A stretch of DNA of 64,000 bases from Leptoclinus maculatus (lineage: Eukaryota; Chordata; Actinopteri; Perciformes; Stichaeidae), in NCBI GenBank assembly GCA_032191485.1, contig JAVDOI010000006.1, forward strand, positions 14,908,740-14,972,739. Direction: 5' to 3'. Both the position numbers and the translations under genes were made by a program. A model generated the notes under the pieces. The model was not told the origin of the DNA. It ran no database searches and saw only the letters and a program-made list of their open reading frames with translations. Of the stretch, positions 1-19,036 are shown piece by piece. Each line of letters starts with the position of its first letter. The stretch's first letter is position 1.

Positions 1-3000
1 CATTAAAAAAGGAATGTAAATCACAGTAATTATTATTGATAATAATGGAGGGAAATGGGGAAAATCGTCCTAAAATAAAAGTAGATACAAGTTTAATTTG
101 CCTTTGTGGCTTTCTTATCCTGATCAGGACAAGAAAGAGATCTGTTATCTGAGAGAGTTTATATTTAATGTGAGTATTAAGATGCATTAGTCCAGGGTGT
201 ATTCATGCATGTGCATACAAGACTAGAGAGCCTCCCATCTGAGTTGCAGGATAATGACAGTGACAGTATAATGTTGTTGTTACACATGTTTGATTTATCA
301 GGGCCACATTCATGACAGGGAGAAAACATGTGTCATCATTTAAGGTTCCCTGTAGAGCTTTTGACCTTGAGTAGTGTTATGGAGCTGTCCCCATTTGTTT
401 TATTGTATACGTTTACAATTTGCACGCAATACACATTCCTGCAAATGGTTTCCGACTATTCCACAGCTGGGCCTTCAGCTGTGGCAAGTAAACAGGAATG
501 CACATAATACTGGATTCAATACTGCTTTTTAAATGTTCTATGAAAAAAATAAACATTTAAACATCTGTTAGACCTCAAGGGACACAAAATGTGTTTTGGT
601 GAACACTGAATGTCAATACATTTTTGTTTTTTTTATAAGAAAAGTCCACAGGGGGCCTTTAAGTATTATGCATTTGTTTAAGTCGTGCAGTGTGTTTCCT
701 CTTTCAGCTACATTTCCACCAATTAGACTAAAGGAATCCTAGGGAAACCACGGCTTATGTTTTCTAAATGCAAGTATTTTTACCTTTAATTGTTACAATG
801 CAGATTGTACTATATCTTATGACTTTTGCATCTGGAAAGTGGTAGAATATTTTTTGAGTTGTATTGCCGCTTGCAAGTTGAGCAAAGCTTGTTTTACTGA
901 AAAGGCAGAAAATCTTGACCTCTTTACAAGACAAGGAGAAGAAGCCCGAGACAAATGTACTGTATAGCCTCAGCAGGCTACCAGTATTAAATGCACAAGA
1001 GTTATTCCTTTAAGATAACTGCACTGTGTCAACTCTCAAAGGCGATCTGAGCTAAACTCAAAGCTTAACACCTGAAATATCCATCTTCAAAATTCAACTA
1101 TGTTCAAAAGGCGTTCATGGTACACACACTGCAAAGGACACACAATGTCAGCAATATTTACAACTGTGTGATTAACAATACCAAACAAGACCAATGTCTG
1201 GTTAGCCAGTCAGTAAATGATGTATTATTATTAATAAATGTTAATAGAAATACAAGAGTTCATAGAAGTGTCTCTGTCTCAGTCAAGTTGTCATTTCAGG
1301 ATCATTCTGGTCATATCTGCTGAGGTATGTTTGAGATCATATTGCAGTCTGTATGATAAAATAAATATGAAGAAGACATATGCAGCAAAATGTCTCTTAC
1401 ATAATACTCTCAGTAGCAACAGAAAAAATAACATCCATCAAAGCTTGAGTATTCACACAGGCTTTTTAAAAAATTGAGAACCAAGACATATTTTGGTGCT
1501 AAATGCTGCAGGGACACTACCAACTACCAACTGCAGTACATTAAAATGACTTCAAAAGGTAATAGTCACCTGATGGTTGATAATAACGCCAGGCTTTCAG
1601 TGGCTGCGGGGGAACATAGACTGTCTCTCTTACAGATAACATGACAACAAGACCATGCCTTCTATCTCATCCCACAGGGCATTGCACTTTTTCTGAACAC
1701 AGAGAAAAACAGAAACTGGAAAATGGAATTGACTGCTATAGAGTGCAGAAATTCAACTTTTATAACATTTGACTACAAATGTACAGTTAAGAATAAGGAT
1801 CAACACATCTATGATTTATTGAGATATTGTCTTTATAATTCCAAAACATTCCTCGTCTAAACCTAGTGCCTACATTACCCACAATACAACTTGACCACCT
1901 ACAGGTTGGTGGCAGATTCTGGTGTGTTATGCTAGTAGAAGCCAATTTAGCCATGAGTCATTAGCCTCGTATGTATGTAAACGATCAATTCTTTGTAACT
2001 CCACAACCCCAGATTGTTTTCATTTTCAAACTTGTAGTCTTCAGCTCAGACTTACTCATTTGAGGCAATTTATCAGATTCCGTGCAGCTTCCCTTATGCC
2101 AAATATGCGGTAGTACTCCCCAAGACAATACATTTTGATGTGTAAAATTGATGGAGCACAACAGTGACCTTTGGATCAAAATTACCATTTGCTGACACTG
2201 TACTCAAATGTTGGAATCAAGCAGTACTGCAAAGACATCGCTAGCAGTCAGTGGCAACAAAGAACGTGTAATTCAGGGTGACATTTGAACGCTTCCTGCA
2301 GCCGGTGTGTTAATGACAGTCATTTGTAAGATTATGGAGGATACCACTCCATTAGCGGTATATCTCCTCCCTAGCAATTTACTTTCCCTTCACTCCTCTA
2401 ACCATATATCCAATCAATCCCTCGTACATTTTGTGTTTCTTCTACTTTCTGTTTTGCTTTATCACATGATTAATAGGAGCACAATAGTGTTCCCTCAACA
2501 GCTCTACACTCTTTTTTGACATTGCTATTGTTCACATAGAGGAGGGGATAATGGAATATAGTATATCTGCAGCCCCTTATAGTCTACATTTCATTTCAAA
2601 GCCCTGATGGGGGGAAAAAAAGCGGTTCAAAGGGGCTGACAGCATAATGAATGACAGTAGTTGCTATACGAATAATCCAGGTGTCACTCAAGCAACAACA
2701 CTCTTTACACGGATTTATTCAGCCCTGACAAATGAACAAGGGCTGTTTGAAAGTCACTGAGCTGAATAAAGCAGTTAAGTCTTAAGCCTCTTTTTTTTTA
2801 TCTTTCCCATTTCCTTTAGTTAGCTCAGTGAGGTCCCAAACCTCTGCACCTTGGTTAGGTGCCCCCACACAGTCGTCCGACTCATACTTGAATGGTTCAA
2901 AATTGCCTCTTGGATTGCTTTTCAGAAAATCCCTCAAGAGGACACTGGAGCAAATTCATTTAATTTGCATGTCGGTCTCAACAAAAGACACGACCAAATG

Positions 3001-3032
3001 GTTGGAATATTTTAGCCGACATAAGAGAATGA

Positions 3033-3112
3033 GTGTGTGTGAGTGTGAGAGTGTGTGAGTGTGTGTGTGAGTGTGAGAGAGTGTGTGTGAGAGTGTGTGT
3101 GTGTGTGAGTGT
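3033..3112. repeat. (TG)n-rich imperfect microsatellite
   Basis: GTGTGTGAGTGTGAGA-type repeats run for about 80 bp. Open frames on both strands here (repeated T-H or C-V residues) are a by-product of the dinucleotide repeat. Confidence 0.9.
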
Positions 3113-6100
3113 CCGTTCTTCTCTTCTATATAAGCGAGCCACATCACAGATACACAAACTGCAGGTGTTGGAAAGAACTTTAAGAATACAATATGTAGGC
3201 CTAATAGAGCTAAAACTACAATTTGTGAAAGACTTTTGGACTTTACTTTGGTAAATCATCCAATCACAAATATGTCGGCAGCAGGTTTAAACATTATGCG
3301 GTGTTTTCAAAGTATGTCCAGTTTGTTTTAGAATGCAGGAAATACATTTTCTATTTTCATCCCGCCCAACGTTTTTCAACGTTTCTAAAAATGGTACTGG
3401 TGTGATTACTAAGGCTTTTGGGTATTGTAGTCCTACTGCAGCGAGCATCTACTATGACAGTACCATGTGTGCCTCTAAGTATCCTGGAGTTAAGTCAAAA
3501 GACGACAATAGTTGTTATTTACAGGTCTACACTGTAACATATGTTCACTGTATCCGCAGGGAGACAATTGAACAGCACAATCACAGACCGATATCATCAA
3601 AGTAGCCAGCGTGCATCTCCTAAGCATTTGCTCGATCTTCACATCCTAAGTGATTGGTGAAAATGGTCGCTAGCACAAAACAATTTGTCCCATATCTAAA
3701 AATAACTATCCTTCTTAAACTGTAATCCCACCCTGCCTGATCTTGATTCAGAGCGACAGTGCAACAGAGGATAAAGTTTGGATCCGATCAATCATATGTA
3801 GATGTGACATTTAACACCAGCAGTAGATTCCCAGCTGCGGAGGATTAAAGCCATGTTTCAACATTTGACGGGCAAACTCCACAGAGCGTCCCGTGGGAAG
3901 AATTGGCTCGCAGGATCGTGATGCAACATACTTGATGAAAGAGGCCCGATGGTTTTGCACATTAATATTTAATCGTTTAAAAATAAAACAACATGGCAGA
4001 GGTATCGATTTTATTTAAGCTATTTATTTCTCATTGTCCGAAGAAATAACACCTGCAAACCAAATGTCTGAGGTCTTAAACTTAACCCTTTTCTTTTTTT
4101 GCATAAAGAGTATTTAAGCAATTATTTTCTTTATATAAAACTCCTCACTGATTTCACGTAGTTTTAACTCCAAACAATGCCTGTTGTTTGTGATTACAAG
4201 ACAACAGGAGGGAATTAGACAAAGGGCTTAGGATATATTTAACAGGTGTGATACACACAAATGTTTACATTTCTGTGTATTATAGATAAACTGAGGGGAG
4301 AAAAAAAGAAAACAAATGTGTTTAACGTGTTGGAGATGACGCCTTCAGCAATAACAGAAACAGGCACGATACTCAACCAGATCGTTCCTTACTAGTAACA
4401 GCACTTACTCTTCGCAAGATCAATCGTAATGATGTTCATGATATTTTGGATATGTCAAATTCCACTGGAATTAGGTCAATTCTACTACGGAGTGTGGTAT
4501 TTTAAAACTTAAAAGAGGTTCAATTCAATATTCAATACCGCATTTCAATAGAACTAATTGATTTTGTAGATGGAAATTTCTGACTTAATACAAGTTGATA
4601 GTTTGCTAATAAATCACCCTAAGCACATGGCCTGATCCCTGCACCTCATTAGTGTCATAAGTTACAACTGAAACAGACACAAGAAATATGTACAGCTTCT
4701 GAATACTACAGACTGCATGGAAGGCCTCCTAATAGGCTTTGGATTCAACTTCAGTTTCTGCCCATAACGGCAAAAGAAATAGTTTTATGTCCTCTTTCTT
4801 CATGATAAGAATATTTTCAAGACACCCCCAGAATTAGAATTAGAATTAAACCAGACCCTCGATCTTCCAGCAACTGCACCCTCTTTACTTTGTGCAGCAC
4901 ATAACCTTTTCTGACCTTTCGGAATATACGTCACTTTTTGCCAAAAGTCTGCATGTTTAACAGGCCCTGCGGACTAGCATCTGTGCACTGCTTTGTGGAC
5001 GACACTAATAGGCAGCCCCTTATGTCCCAAAAATGAGGCTTTAATCTCTTATTGTGCTGAGGAAGACTTGGTGATCACTGTCACACCATGTGAGTCAGTG
5101 ACTAAAAAAAGTCCATTTCTAAGGAACAAAGAGAAACATACTTTATATTCAGCCCATAGCCTCTGTGCTGGCAAGAAACTTCAGTGCCCTGAAGCGAACA
5201 AATGTTCCATCGTCTGCCTTTCACAAAACCTTTAGATCTCAGTGAATGTCAACAATATTATTCTGCCACTCCAGTCCCCAATCCAGTCTGAAGGCCTGGC
5301 CACCATGCTTGAATCAAATCTCAAGATGCCAAGGTGTCTGTGATGTAGCCCACCACTAAAGAGCCAACGCACAGAAGAAAAACACTGGGGCCAATCGATG
5401 GTCTTGACTTGGCAAATATCAGGCCCAACTGTGGGATAGCGACTCAAAGTGTCTGACAGACAGAAATCATTCTGCCATGACAAGCCAGGCATGCTAAATG
5501 CTGATGAGCTGGTTTGAAAAGGTCTCACCACTTGGGATATTCAAAGTCTCAACAGCATCAACAGCATGCTTTATTCACGAAAAATAAATCCATTTAGAGC
5601 CGTTTGTGCTGCTTCTGTTGAACGTGAGCCATGTTTTAGTTTAAATACTGTTGTTGAATTTGATACAGGAATAAACTACTTATAATGAAGTTGAATGTTG
5701 TAGTCTGTAGAATGTTTACAGGGCATTTGCTTCACAGATGTATTTCAAATATGGTTACGTTATCGTTACAGTTCTTCATCGTTGACCAACACCAACCAGC
5801 TGCAGTGTTTCAACCTCAACTTACGTTTCAACTCCCTTCAGCAAGAGTCAGTGTGCGCTGGTTGTAAAAGATATAAAGGCATGACATGACAGCTAATACA
5901 TGCAGCTCCTTTAAATGCTCCAACAATTTCAGAATGGGCAGTTCTCAGACTTCATAAGGTAATGCTGCCTCTCAGAGAGGACCAGGTTATCCGTGTTATG
6001 GTGCATTCTGGGTGAATACTGTGATGCAAGAGAATCAAGTCTCCAGGAGGCTTACACAGTATTGAATATTACAAGACATAAGACCTAATTAATTTCACCA

Positions 6101-6424
6101 TAACATCTTTCTTGAAGTCATTTTCAAGATCGCACAGCTGTATTCAAATAGCCACATGGCTCTCTTTTAATAACAAAATACAACAACTCTGCAAAATGTA
6201 CTATGGAGTCAGAAAAGAAAGAGATAACAGTTGTAACTGTCCAACCTGCGATTTACACCAAAAGATGTCATGTTACATACATTGACAGTGAAACTCATTT
6301 CCTGAGCCTCTAAACATAACCACTGGATTTGGAATCAAATCTGTCTGGATTTCATGACTGTGGATGAAATGTGCCGTCTAGTAAATTCACATTATATCCA
6401 GGTATCCAGACAGAAAGATATATG

Positions 6425-6428
<4 letters not shown>

Positions 6429-6467
<39 letters not shown>
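6429..6467. repeat. (TA)n microsatellite
   Basis: An uninterrupted TA dinucleotide tract of about 39 bp, flanked by TATGTAT-type variants. Confidence 0.9.
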
Positions 6468-6471
<4 letters not shown>

Positions 6472-6644
6472 CTATATATTCTGCCCTATTTTCCTGCCTT
6501 CTTCCGGAACAGGTCAGAATGAGAGTTGCATATCAATAATAGCTGGAGGGGCGATTAACACATTTACTGTACACGCTCAGTTTATAGTTAAGTTGCAACC
6601 TCTAGCTAAAACTAAGGAAGTCTGACAAAACAGCCTGCGGCAAA

Positions 6645-6935
6645 TTCTTCCTTCATGAAGGTTATAAAGTTCAGTTTTGTTGAAACTGTTTATGTGAGGA
6701 GTTGATGGAGTTGAGTTTGAAGGCCGTTCGTGTTGATGTTGCATATTTTTTCCACCCCAACTACACCGACAGGGTTCCTAAATATCAGAATCTACAGCAT
6801 CCAAAACGACCATGAAGTTGAATCAACCCCTCTCTAAAACATTTTTTTAAAAAGTACGATATATATTTCGAGGTTGTTGTATTAGACTGCATTATTTTAG
6901 CTGTACCTAATAAACCAGCAACTAAATACATTTGG
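6645..6935. repeat. Dispersed partly palindromic teleost repeat, copy 1
   Basis: The left half starts near CCTTCATGAAGGTTATAAAG and continues GTTCAGTTTTGTTGAAACTG. This matches the segment at about 12,130-12,180 in direct orientation. The right half (about 6,775-6,930) contains ACCATGAAGTTGAATCAACC, the reverse complement of the part of the second copy near 12,190. It ends in a CAGTTGCCAGTTTATTAGG-like terminus (reverse complement at about 6,905-6,925). The shared blocks and inverted arrangement point to a MITE-like element. The family name is not assigned. Confidence 0.6.
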
Positions 6936-8051
6936 AGAAATCCTATATGTAAGACAAGAAAATGCATTAAAGACCATCAAACTGTAGCTGATATTCTTTT
7001 ATCTGATTCAATAAGTATCTGTTTATGTTACAGATTTAATGGGAGGGCTCGTTAATTATAAAATGCAATAGTGCTTCCAATGATATAGGGGTGTTGCTAC
7101 AACACAATAAATGATATGTAGCAATATAACATTGCTGATTGACTTGCGTCCACTTTAATTGGCTGTGTAAGCTGACCTCTCTGACAGGCTAAGTGTCACT
7201 GGAGCAGAGACAGATTTAAACAGCGTCCCAGCAGATGGTAGCGGCAGCCAGTCAGGACGCACGGACACATTCCTCCAGCAGCAGCAGAGTGATTGAGACA
7301 ACCTGTGGTGTTGCCACCTGCTTCAGCACACTGCATAATTAAACCACATCCACAAAACTCTCGGCTCTACACAATGACTCACTTTCCCAGCATCCCTCAA
7401 GCGGGCACTCGGCGAGATCATTCATCAGAAAGTGCTAAAAGGAGCTCAAATTGTTCTCCTTCTTTGTCTTAAAGTTCCCTCCACGCCTCCGCCCTCTTCT
7501 CCAGCAAACACCTCTTCCTGCCGCACTACCTAACAAACACCTCCCAGCCCTTCAGGCGATGTGAAAAAAAAGATTTGACATGCTCAGCTTTTAACAAAGC
7601 ACAGCTGCCTGAAAGCACACAGTGTGACTCAGACGTACATGTGCCGATCACTGGGTTATATATTGATTTTTATTTTGCCACCGCCTGACGCAATCCCACC
7701 TAAGAGTTAGCAATGAGTCATCCTATTATAAACACACACATTTCACATCTCACGTTTCCTTTCCTGCTGTCCGACCGCTAAAATTAGCATACAGGCAGTG
7801 GCTCATAATGGTTATTTATGCACCTAGCCCCTTTTAAAAAATATTAAAATATTCCTTACTTAGTCAAAATAGAATCACTGTTCATCTAAAAGTTTACTTT
7901 ATTTCCTATTTTTTACGGTTAGCAATGGTCTTAATACATCACATTTTCCAGAATGGAGCATTTGCCTTTTCTTTGAATAAACACATTTGGTTATGGAAAA
8001 CAAAATTCAAGAGATTGTGATTGGTAGAAAAGAGTCCAAAAGGCATAATAC

Positions 8052-14425
<6,374 letters not shown>

Positions 14426-15241
14426 GATCGGAGCAGGTACCGTTATTTAACTTATTCTGAACCCTTCACACAGTTGTTACAGTTGCCTCTAACGTTAACA
14501 GGCTAACATTTTTTCAAGCAAGTATTTGGTCGTAGTCAGTTGTCCCTGAGTTAACTAAAAAATACCCAAATATTACACATTGCGCGGTACTTCCTGGAAT
14601 GTACCATTCAGGCCGACCAAAGGGGGGGACTCTGTCACAAACTAACTTGTAAAACTCTTAAAAGAAAACATGTCCATGTCGAAAACATTTTCAGAATCCA
14701 GATTGATAATGGTGCTGAATGAATGTGCAGTTCGCATAGTAATGAATCGTTGATAAGTGCAAACTTTTGTAACCGGTCAACCACATTATTGTGACGTCCA
14801 TTATGGACACTTTTTTTTTGTCATTTTGAATGAGCTCAAATCAGTGAACTTTAGATGTGCAAAGCATCGGCTCTGCAAAGTGATCAGGAATTTATGTAGA
14901 AGGCTGGACACTGGTTTAACTCGTTTGACATATTTAGCTAATAATTAATATGCATTCATGGCAAACTACTTCCTTGAATGGCCTTGTGAGTCAGAGAATA
15001 ATTGCAATAATAACACCTGAGAACATTTATTTTGGGATTAAATATGAAGAAAAAAAAAAGTGGGGGAGGTTACATTAATTTGAAATAGCCAAGCCTTGAG
15101 AATTGTTTGACATCTGCCCCGCCCCATAGGAGGGTTGGACTTGAAGGGAATTTGTTGACATTGAACCGCCTAAATAGAGATAATCCGAAAGTCGTTTTTT
15201 CATTATTCTACTTGTTTGTGATTCATCCGGAATTATCGAGA
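14426..15241. promoter_or_regulatory. Bidirectional intergenic region between tex264 and gpx1
   Basis: 816 bp separate the divergent start codons of tex264 (minus) and gpx1 (plus). Both promoters and 5'UTRs must lie here unless there are undetected 5' exons. No canonical TATA box is obvious next to either start. That it acts as a bidirectional promoter is inferred from the spacing only. Confidence 0.4.
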
Positions 15242-17076
15242 ATGGCAGGGAATGTGAGGAGATTTTACGACCTGACAGCTAAACTGCTGTTTGGAGAACA
15301 GTTCAGTTTCTCTGCACTGAAGGGTAAAGTTGTTCTCATTGAGAATGTGGCGTCTTTGTGAGGAACAACAACCAGGGACTATACCCAGATGAACGAGCTC
15401 CACAGTCGGTACTCAACCAAGGGCCTCGTTATTCTGGGTGTGCCCTGTAATCAGTTTGGACATCAGGTAGGACACGTGTGAATGATACTATTTACATATT
15501 TGAACTAGAACATAATCTGATGTGTCTTGCTCTAGGTTTATGTGTGCTTCTTGATCATCATAGGACAAAAAAACAAATTTACCTCGCTCTTTATTCATGT
15601 CACAAATTCTAGTAGCCTAATACAACATTCAAGGATGCCTGTGTTAAATGAGCCTACATGAGTCTTTTCGGTGTGCTTTAAGAAGTTGAACAGTTAAACA
15701 GTTTGTCCCTTAGGCTTTTTACTGCAGTAAAAAAAAATGCTATATCACATTAACCCTCATTATACCAACCAAGGACTACAGACTGGGAATGAACTGTAAG
15801 AAACAACCATCACAGCAACATATTAACGTATTTCTTCAACATACTATGTTATGTTATATAATTATTGTTATCTGAAAAAAAGGAAAAATACAGTTAATTT
15901 GCATATTGGGTAAAAACCAAAATACATATATACTTGAGGAAGTCACATGAGGAAATCTGTCAACTGCATCTGTGTCTGCCCCCTTAAAAATGGCTGATCG
16001 GGTGCCCCTACCTCCTTGATAGTGTGAGATACTTTACAATAAAACACATGGCTAACATTTCATTTATCTATTCTGTTATTTATTACAACTGCATGTTGGG
16101 GTGCTTTTGACTGGGGGGACCCCAATACATTGGTATTTTAAATAAAAGCACTAATAAAACAGAAACAATAAACAATTATATGAGTTATTTAGGAACAAAT
16201 GATTGCCAAAGTCATGAGAATTGGAATGATAGGATAAAGCACCAGTGAGATATGACTAAAGGTATACCTGTGGGGTCAGTGGGGATCCCATATGAGGGTT
16301 GAGATGCTCCATTGCAAGTAAAGGTCCTACATTCATAATGTTACTTACATCAAGTTGTACCAGAAAAATGTACTAAAAGAAGTACTCATACGTAGCAGAA
16401 TGTGTGTAAGTGCATTGATAAAAGGCCTAATGGCATTATAGCCTACTTTATAGTTGGTAGAGGTGGAGTTTATATGCTTCTTTTAGATTGAGCAGTAGCG
16501 CACTGTGTCTAATATTCTATAACTTGATCAAAGGTTTTGTATGTAAAAATCAGAACCTGCAAAATGAGCAGTATCTGCAGCTGTCAGATAAACATCGTAA
16601 AAAGTACAGTACTTCCTTCTGAAATGCAACAGTGGAGTAGAAGTATAAAGCAGTATAAACTAGAAGCAACTGATTGCATACTGTCCATCTGTAATGTATT
16701 ATATGTTTCTGTCGTTTTATAACAGGAGAACTGCAAGAATGATGAAATCCTAAGATCTCTGAAGTATGTCCGTCCAGGGAATGCCTTTGAACCCAAGTTC
16801 AAGCTCCTTGAGAAGGTGAATGTAAATGGAGAGGATGCCCACCCCTTGTTTGTATACCTGAAGGAAAAGCTTCCGTTCCCCTGTGATGATGCCATGGCTC
16901 TCATGACTGATCCAAAGTTCATCATTTGGAGTCCCGTCTGCAGGAATGATGTCTCCTGGAACTTTGAGAAGTTCCTGGTCGGTCCTGATGGGAAGCCCTA
17001 CAAGCGCTACAGCAGAAATTTCCTCACCATTGACATTGAGGCAGATATTAAAGAGCTACTGAAGAGGGTCAAGTAG
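15242..17076 (+). CDS. gpx1: Glutathione peroxidase 1, selenocysteine-containing
   Basis: This enzyme reduces hydrogen peroxide and organic hydroperoxides using glutathione, in cytosol and mitochondria. Exon 1 is 15,242-15,466 (75 codons) and exon 2 is 16,726-17,076 (116 codons plus TAG). The junction CATCAG|GTAGGA to AACAG|GAGAAC is in phase 0, giving 191 residues, normal for GPX1. The in-frame TGA at 15,359-15,361 (codon 40) sits in VASL-U-GTT and is read as selenocysteine. The rest of the catalytic tetrad is present: Gln75 in FGHQ, and Trp153-Asn154 in SWNFEKF. The WSPVCRNDV and LMTDPK motifs and the long loop distinguish it from GPX4. The ATG at 15,242 was chosen because the open frame upstream begins only with TTG. 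A teleost a/b paralogue designation cannot be decided from this sequence alone. Confidence 0.96.
15359..15361 (+). other. gpx1: In-frame UGA selenocysteine codon (Sec40)
   Basis: The TGA interrupts an otherwise continuous GPX1 frame exactly where the family has its catalytic selenocysteine, between VASL and GTTTRDYTQMNEL. It needs the 3'UTR SECIS element for recoding. Confidence 0.95.
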
Positions 17077-17244
17077 CGCTGTGGGTGGCTGTAAGGCTGT
17101 ATCAGTTATAACCAACCCGGCCAACAAGTTTAATCAGTGGCCTTACCGTTTGTTTTGGGTATTTCATCATGTTTTTCCACCTTCACAAGTCAATTGCAAC
17201 ATTGTGATGCATCCAGTGCAGTACACTCTGGTTGTTCAGCCTAT

Positions 17245-17300
17245 TTACTCAATGAAGACACTCTTTGAAACCTTTTTAGTGTGGGGAGTTTCTGATGAGC
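17245..17300 (+). promoter_or_regulatory. gpx1: SECIS element in gpx1 3'UTR
   Basis: The sequence fits a eukaryotic SECIS. The lower helix pairs CTCA (17,248-17,251) with TGAG (17,296-17,299). Next comes the SECIS core, ATGA at 17,252-17,255 opposite TGA at 17,293-17,295. A helix of about 12 nt follows, with some wobble pairs, and unpaired AAA at 17,268-17,270 lies in the apical loop. It is about 170 nt downstream of the stop codon and upstream of the poly(A) signals. The pairing was done by eye. Confidence 0.8.
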
Positions 17301-17362
17301 ATGTAAAAGACTGACACTGTCTGACTGTATAACTCATGCATTGGGTAGACTTGAAGAGGAGA

Positions 17363-17386
17363 AATAAACATGTAATGTCAAATAAA
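17363..17386 (+). terminator. gpx1: gpx1 polyadenylation signals
   Basis: Two AATAAA hexamers, at 17,363-17,368 and 17,381-17,386, lie about 290-310 nt after the gpx1 stop and beyond the SECIS element. Confidence 0.75.
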
Positions 17387-17896
17387 GTGCTACTGTCATT
17401 TATGTACACTGCATACATACACATACAATTCCAGTATTTTCAGTGAAGAAGATATTTATTTTGAGGTTATTTTAAAGTACTGCTTTCTATGTATATGCAC
17501 TACTTGAAAGCCTATTTGTTGGTGTGAACAAAATCTGTGGATAGTTTCGACAATGATGACATCTTTGACCGGTTTGACATTATACATTTAAACGAGTATA
17601 ATTCTCACGTCCTGTAGGTGCAAAGCAATTAAGTGGCAGCTGTAAATCAGCCCATTCACCTGAACAGTTAACCTAGCTACGTAACGCTGGCGTACTATCG
17701 TTATGTATGCCACATTACCTTATAGTGCATAAATGTATACAAATACAAAAAATATATATTTGTAATAAGTCTGTGGTTATAACTAATAGACTTGAATCAA
17801 CAACAGCAGCACTCTGCTCGTCTGTGCTGTGCTTCCTGGTTGAACGCAGGGGGCTCTCCTTGACTGAACGCTACGCTGAACTACGACTCGTCCAAC
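17387..17896. other. gpx1-brk1 intergenic region and brk1 5'UTR/promoter
   Basis: A 510 bp interval between the last gpx1 poly(A) signal and the brk1 start codon. It must hold the brk1 promoter and 5'UTR. No distinct motif could be assigned. Confidence 0.4.
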
Positions 17897-18803
17897 ATGG
17901 CTGGCCAGGAAGATCCAGTGCAAAGAGAGATTCACCAAGATTGGGCGAATCGAGAATATATCGAAGTTATTACAAGCAGCATCAAAAAAATCGCCGACTT
18001 TCTTAACTCATTTGGTAAGCTTGTAACGACCCGTTGACGGAAAGGATTACTTTTGCGGATAGCGTTACCTTGTCTAGATAGCTAACCTATATCTAGCTAG
18101 TTAGCTAGCTAAGCTAAGCTAGTTTAGCTAAACTGTTCTGCCGTTGCTAGCATTGATGTTGATGCTTTCAATGGCCACTCCCAGTTAGCAGCTAGCAGTT
18201 AGCTTTATCGTTAGCTGTGAGCTTGTTATTGTTTCCTCGGGGAATGATTGCAGTTTGGTGTCTTACATTTAGTTTCGCTTGTTATCTCGTGTTCGTTGCA
18301 TAACAAGTGTCAACAATCATAAGACTACTGGATTCAAGTGTTGAGACGGCTTGGTTGTCAGGCCACTGCAAACACTAGTCTGCTTGTCTGTCAGTAACGT
18401 ATACCAGCAGCAGCAAAAACCCTTGAATTAAATGATGATCTCTGATAAAGTGTAACTGGTAACATTTATGTTGTTCAATGTTGTCGAGTGAACGTGGTTG
18501 TTATTGTCATAATCGACAAGCTGCGATTCTTATAATGAAATGTCGTGACTGATGATGGTTAGCGTTACATGTTCTACATAATGTATCATCCTCAGATATG
18601 TCGTGTCGATCACGCTTGGCCACCCTCAATGAGAAGCTGACGGCTTTGGAGAGGAGGATTGAATACATTGAGGCGAGAGTAAGTAAACTGCATTGTAATG
18701 TATACATCCCAATGCATTTTTCTATTTGAATATTTCAAAAAGAGATAACATTCCATGATTGTTTGTCTCATTACAGGTGACGAAAGGAGAGACCTTGACC
18801 TAG
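17897..18803 (+). CDS. brk1: BRK1 (HSPC300), WAVE/SCAR complex subunit
   Basis: BRK1 is the small coiled-coil subunit of the WAVE regulatory complex, which controls Arp2/3-driven actin assembly in the cytosol. Three coding exons: 17,897-18,014 (118 nt), 18,596-18,678 (83 nt) and 18,777-18,803 (27 nt including TAG). The splices close as ATTTG|GTAAGC, CTCAG|ATATG, GCGAGA|GTAAGT and TTACAG|GTGACG. The 75-residue product starts MAGQEDPVQREIHQDWANRE and ends ARVTKGETLT. It is almost identical to the human protein as I remember it. The middle part (LATLNEKLTALERRIEYIEA) is the heptad coiled coil. Confidence 0.97.
18074..18133. repeat. TAGCTA-rich short tandem sequence in brk1 intron 1
   Basis: Repeated TAGCTAG, GCTAGC and AGCTAAGCTAG words, low-complexity and partly self-complementary, just after brk1 exon 1. 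Confidence 0.5.
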
Positions 18804-19024
18804 AAATCATCATGGGAACTCATAATACCCCAGAGCTACCTGTTCATCCCCCTCCCTGATTTTTGGAATAAGTGTGATGGATTCCACCCTACTTTTTACG
18901 GGACCATGTGGACCATTTTTATATTTTATGGAGTTTTGTGTTGTTTTGCCTCATGACACTTTTGTATAGAATATATGGTTCTGTCTTGGGTGTCAGTGAC
19001 TCAAGAATCATTAATGTGAAAAAA

Positions 19025-19036
19025 AATAAAAATAAA
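19025..19036 (+). terminator. brk1: brk1 polyadenylation signals
   Basis: Two adjacent AATAAA hexamers lie about 225 nt downstream of the brk1 stop codon. Confidence 0.7.

Larger units (their letters stand above)
1..8051. other. Region left of tex264 exon 2: no exon recognised
   Basis: I found no convincing exon in this 8 kb. It should contain, or lead to, the later tex264 exons, because that gene runs leftward from 8,273. I looked for the expected downstream tex264 protein motifs on the minus strand and did not find them. The sequence is AT-rich and non-coding in appearance, with a (TG)-rich tract at about 3,033-3,112, a (TA)n tract at 6,429-6,467 and a dispersed repeat copy at about 6,645-6,935. 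The short open frames present show no family resemblance and lack splice signals. Confidence 0.5.

Noticed and set aside
1590..1640. Minus-strand words VYVPP... tested as the TEX264 DFYVPE motif
   Set aside because: The following residues do not match TEX264 and there is no proper exon frame around them.
5232..5531. 99-codon minus-strand open frame considered as a missing tex264 exon
   Set aside because: Its sequence shows no TEX264 motif and it lacks matching splice sites.
15107..15241. 45-codon in-frame extension upstream of the gpx1 ATG
   Set aside because: It begins with TTG, not ATG, and the peptide has no resemblance to GPX1; the ATG at 15,242 gives the normal 191-residue length.
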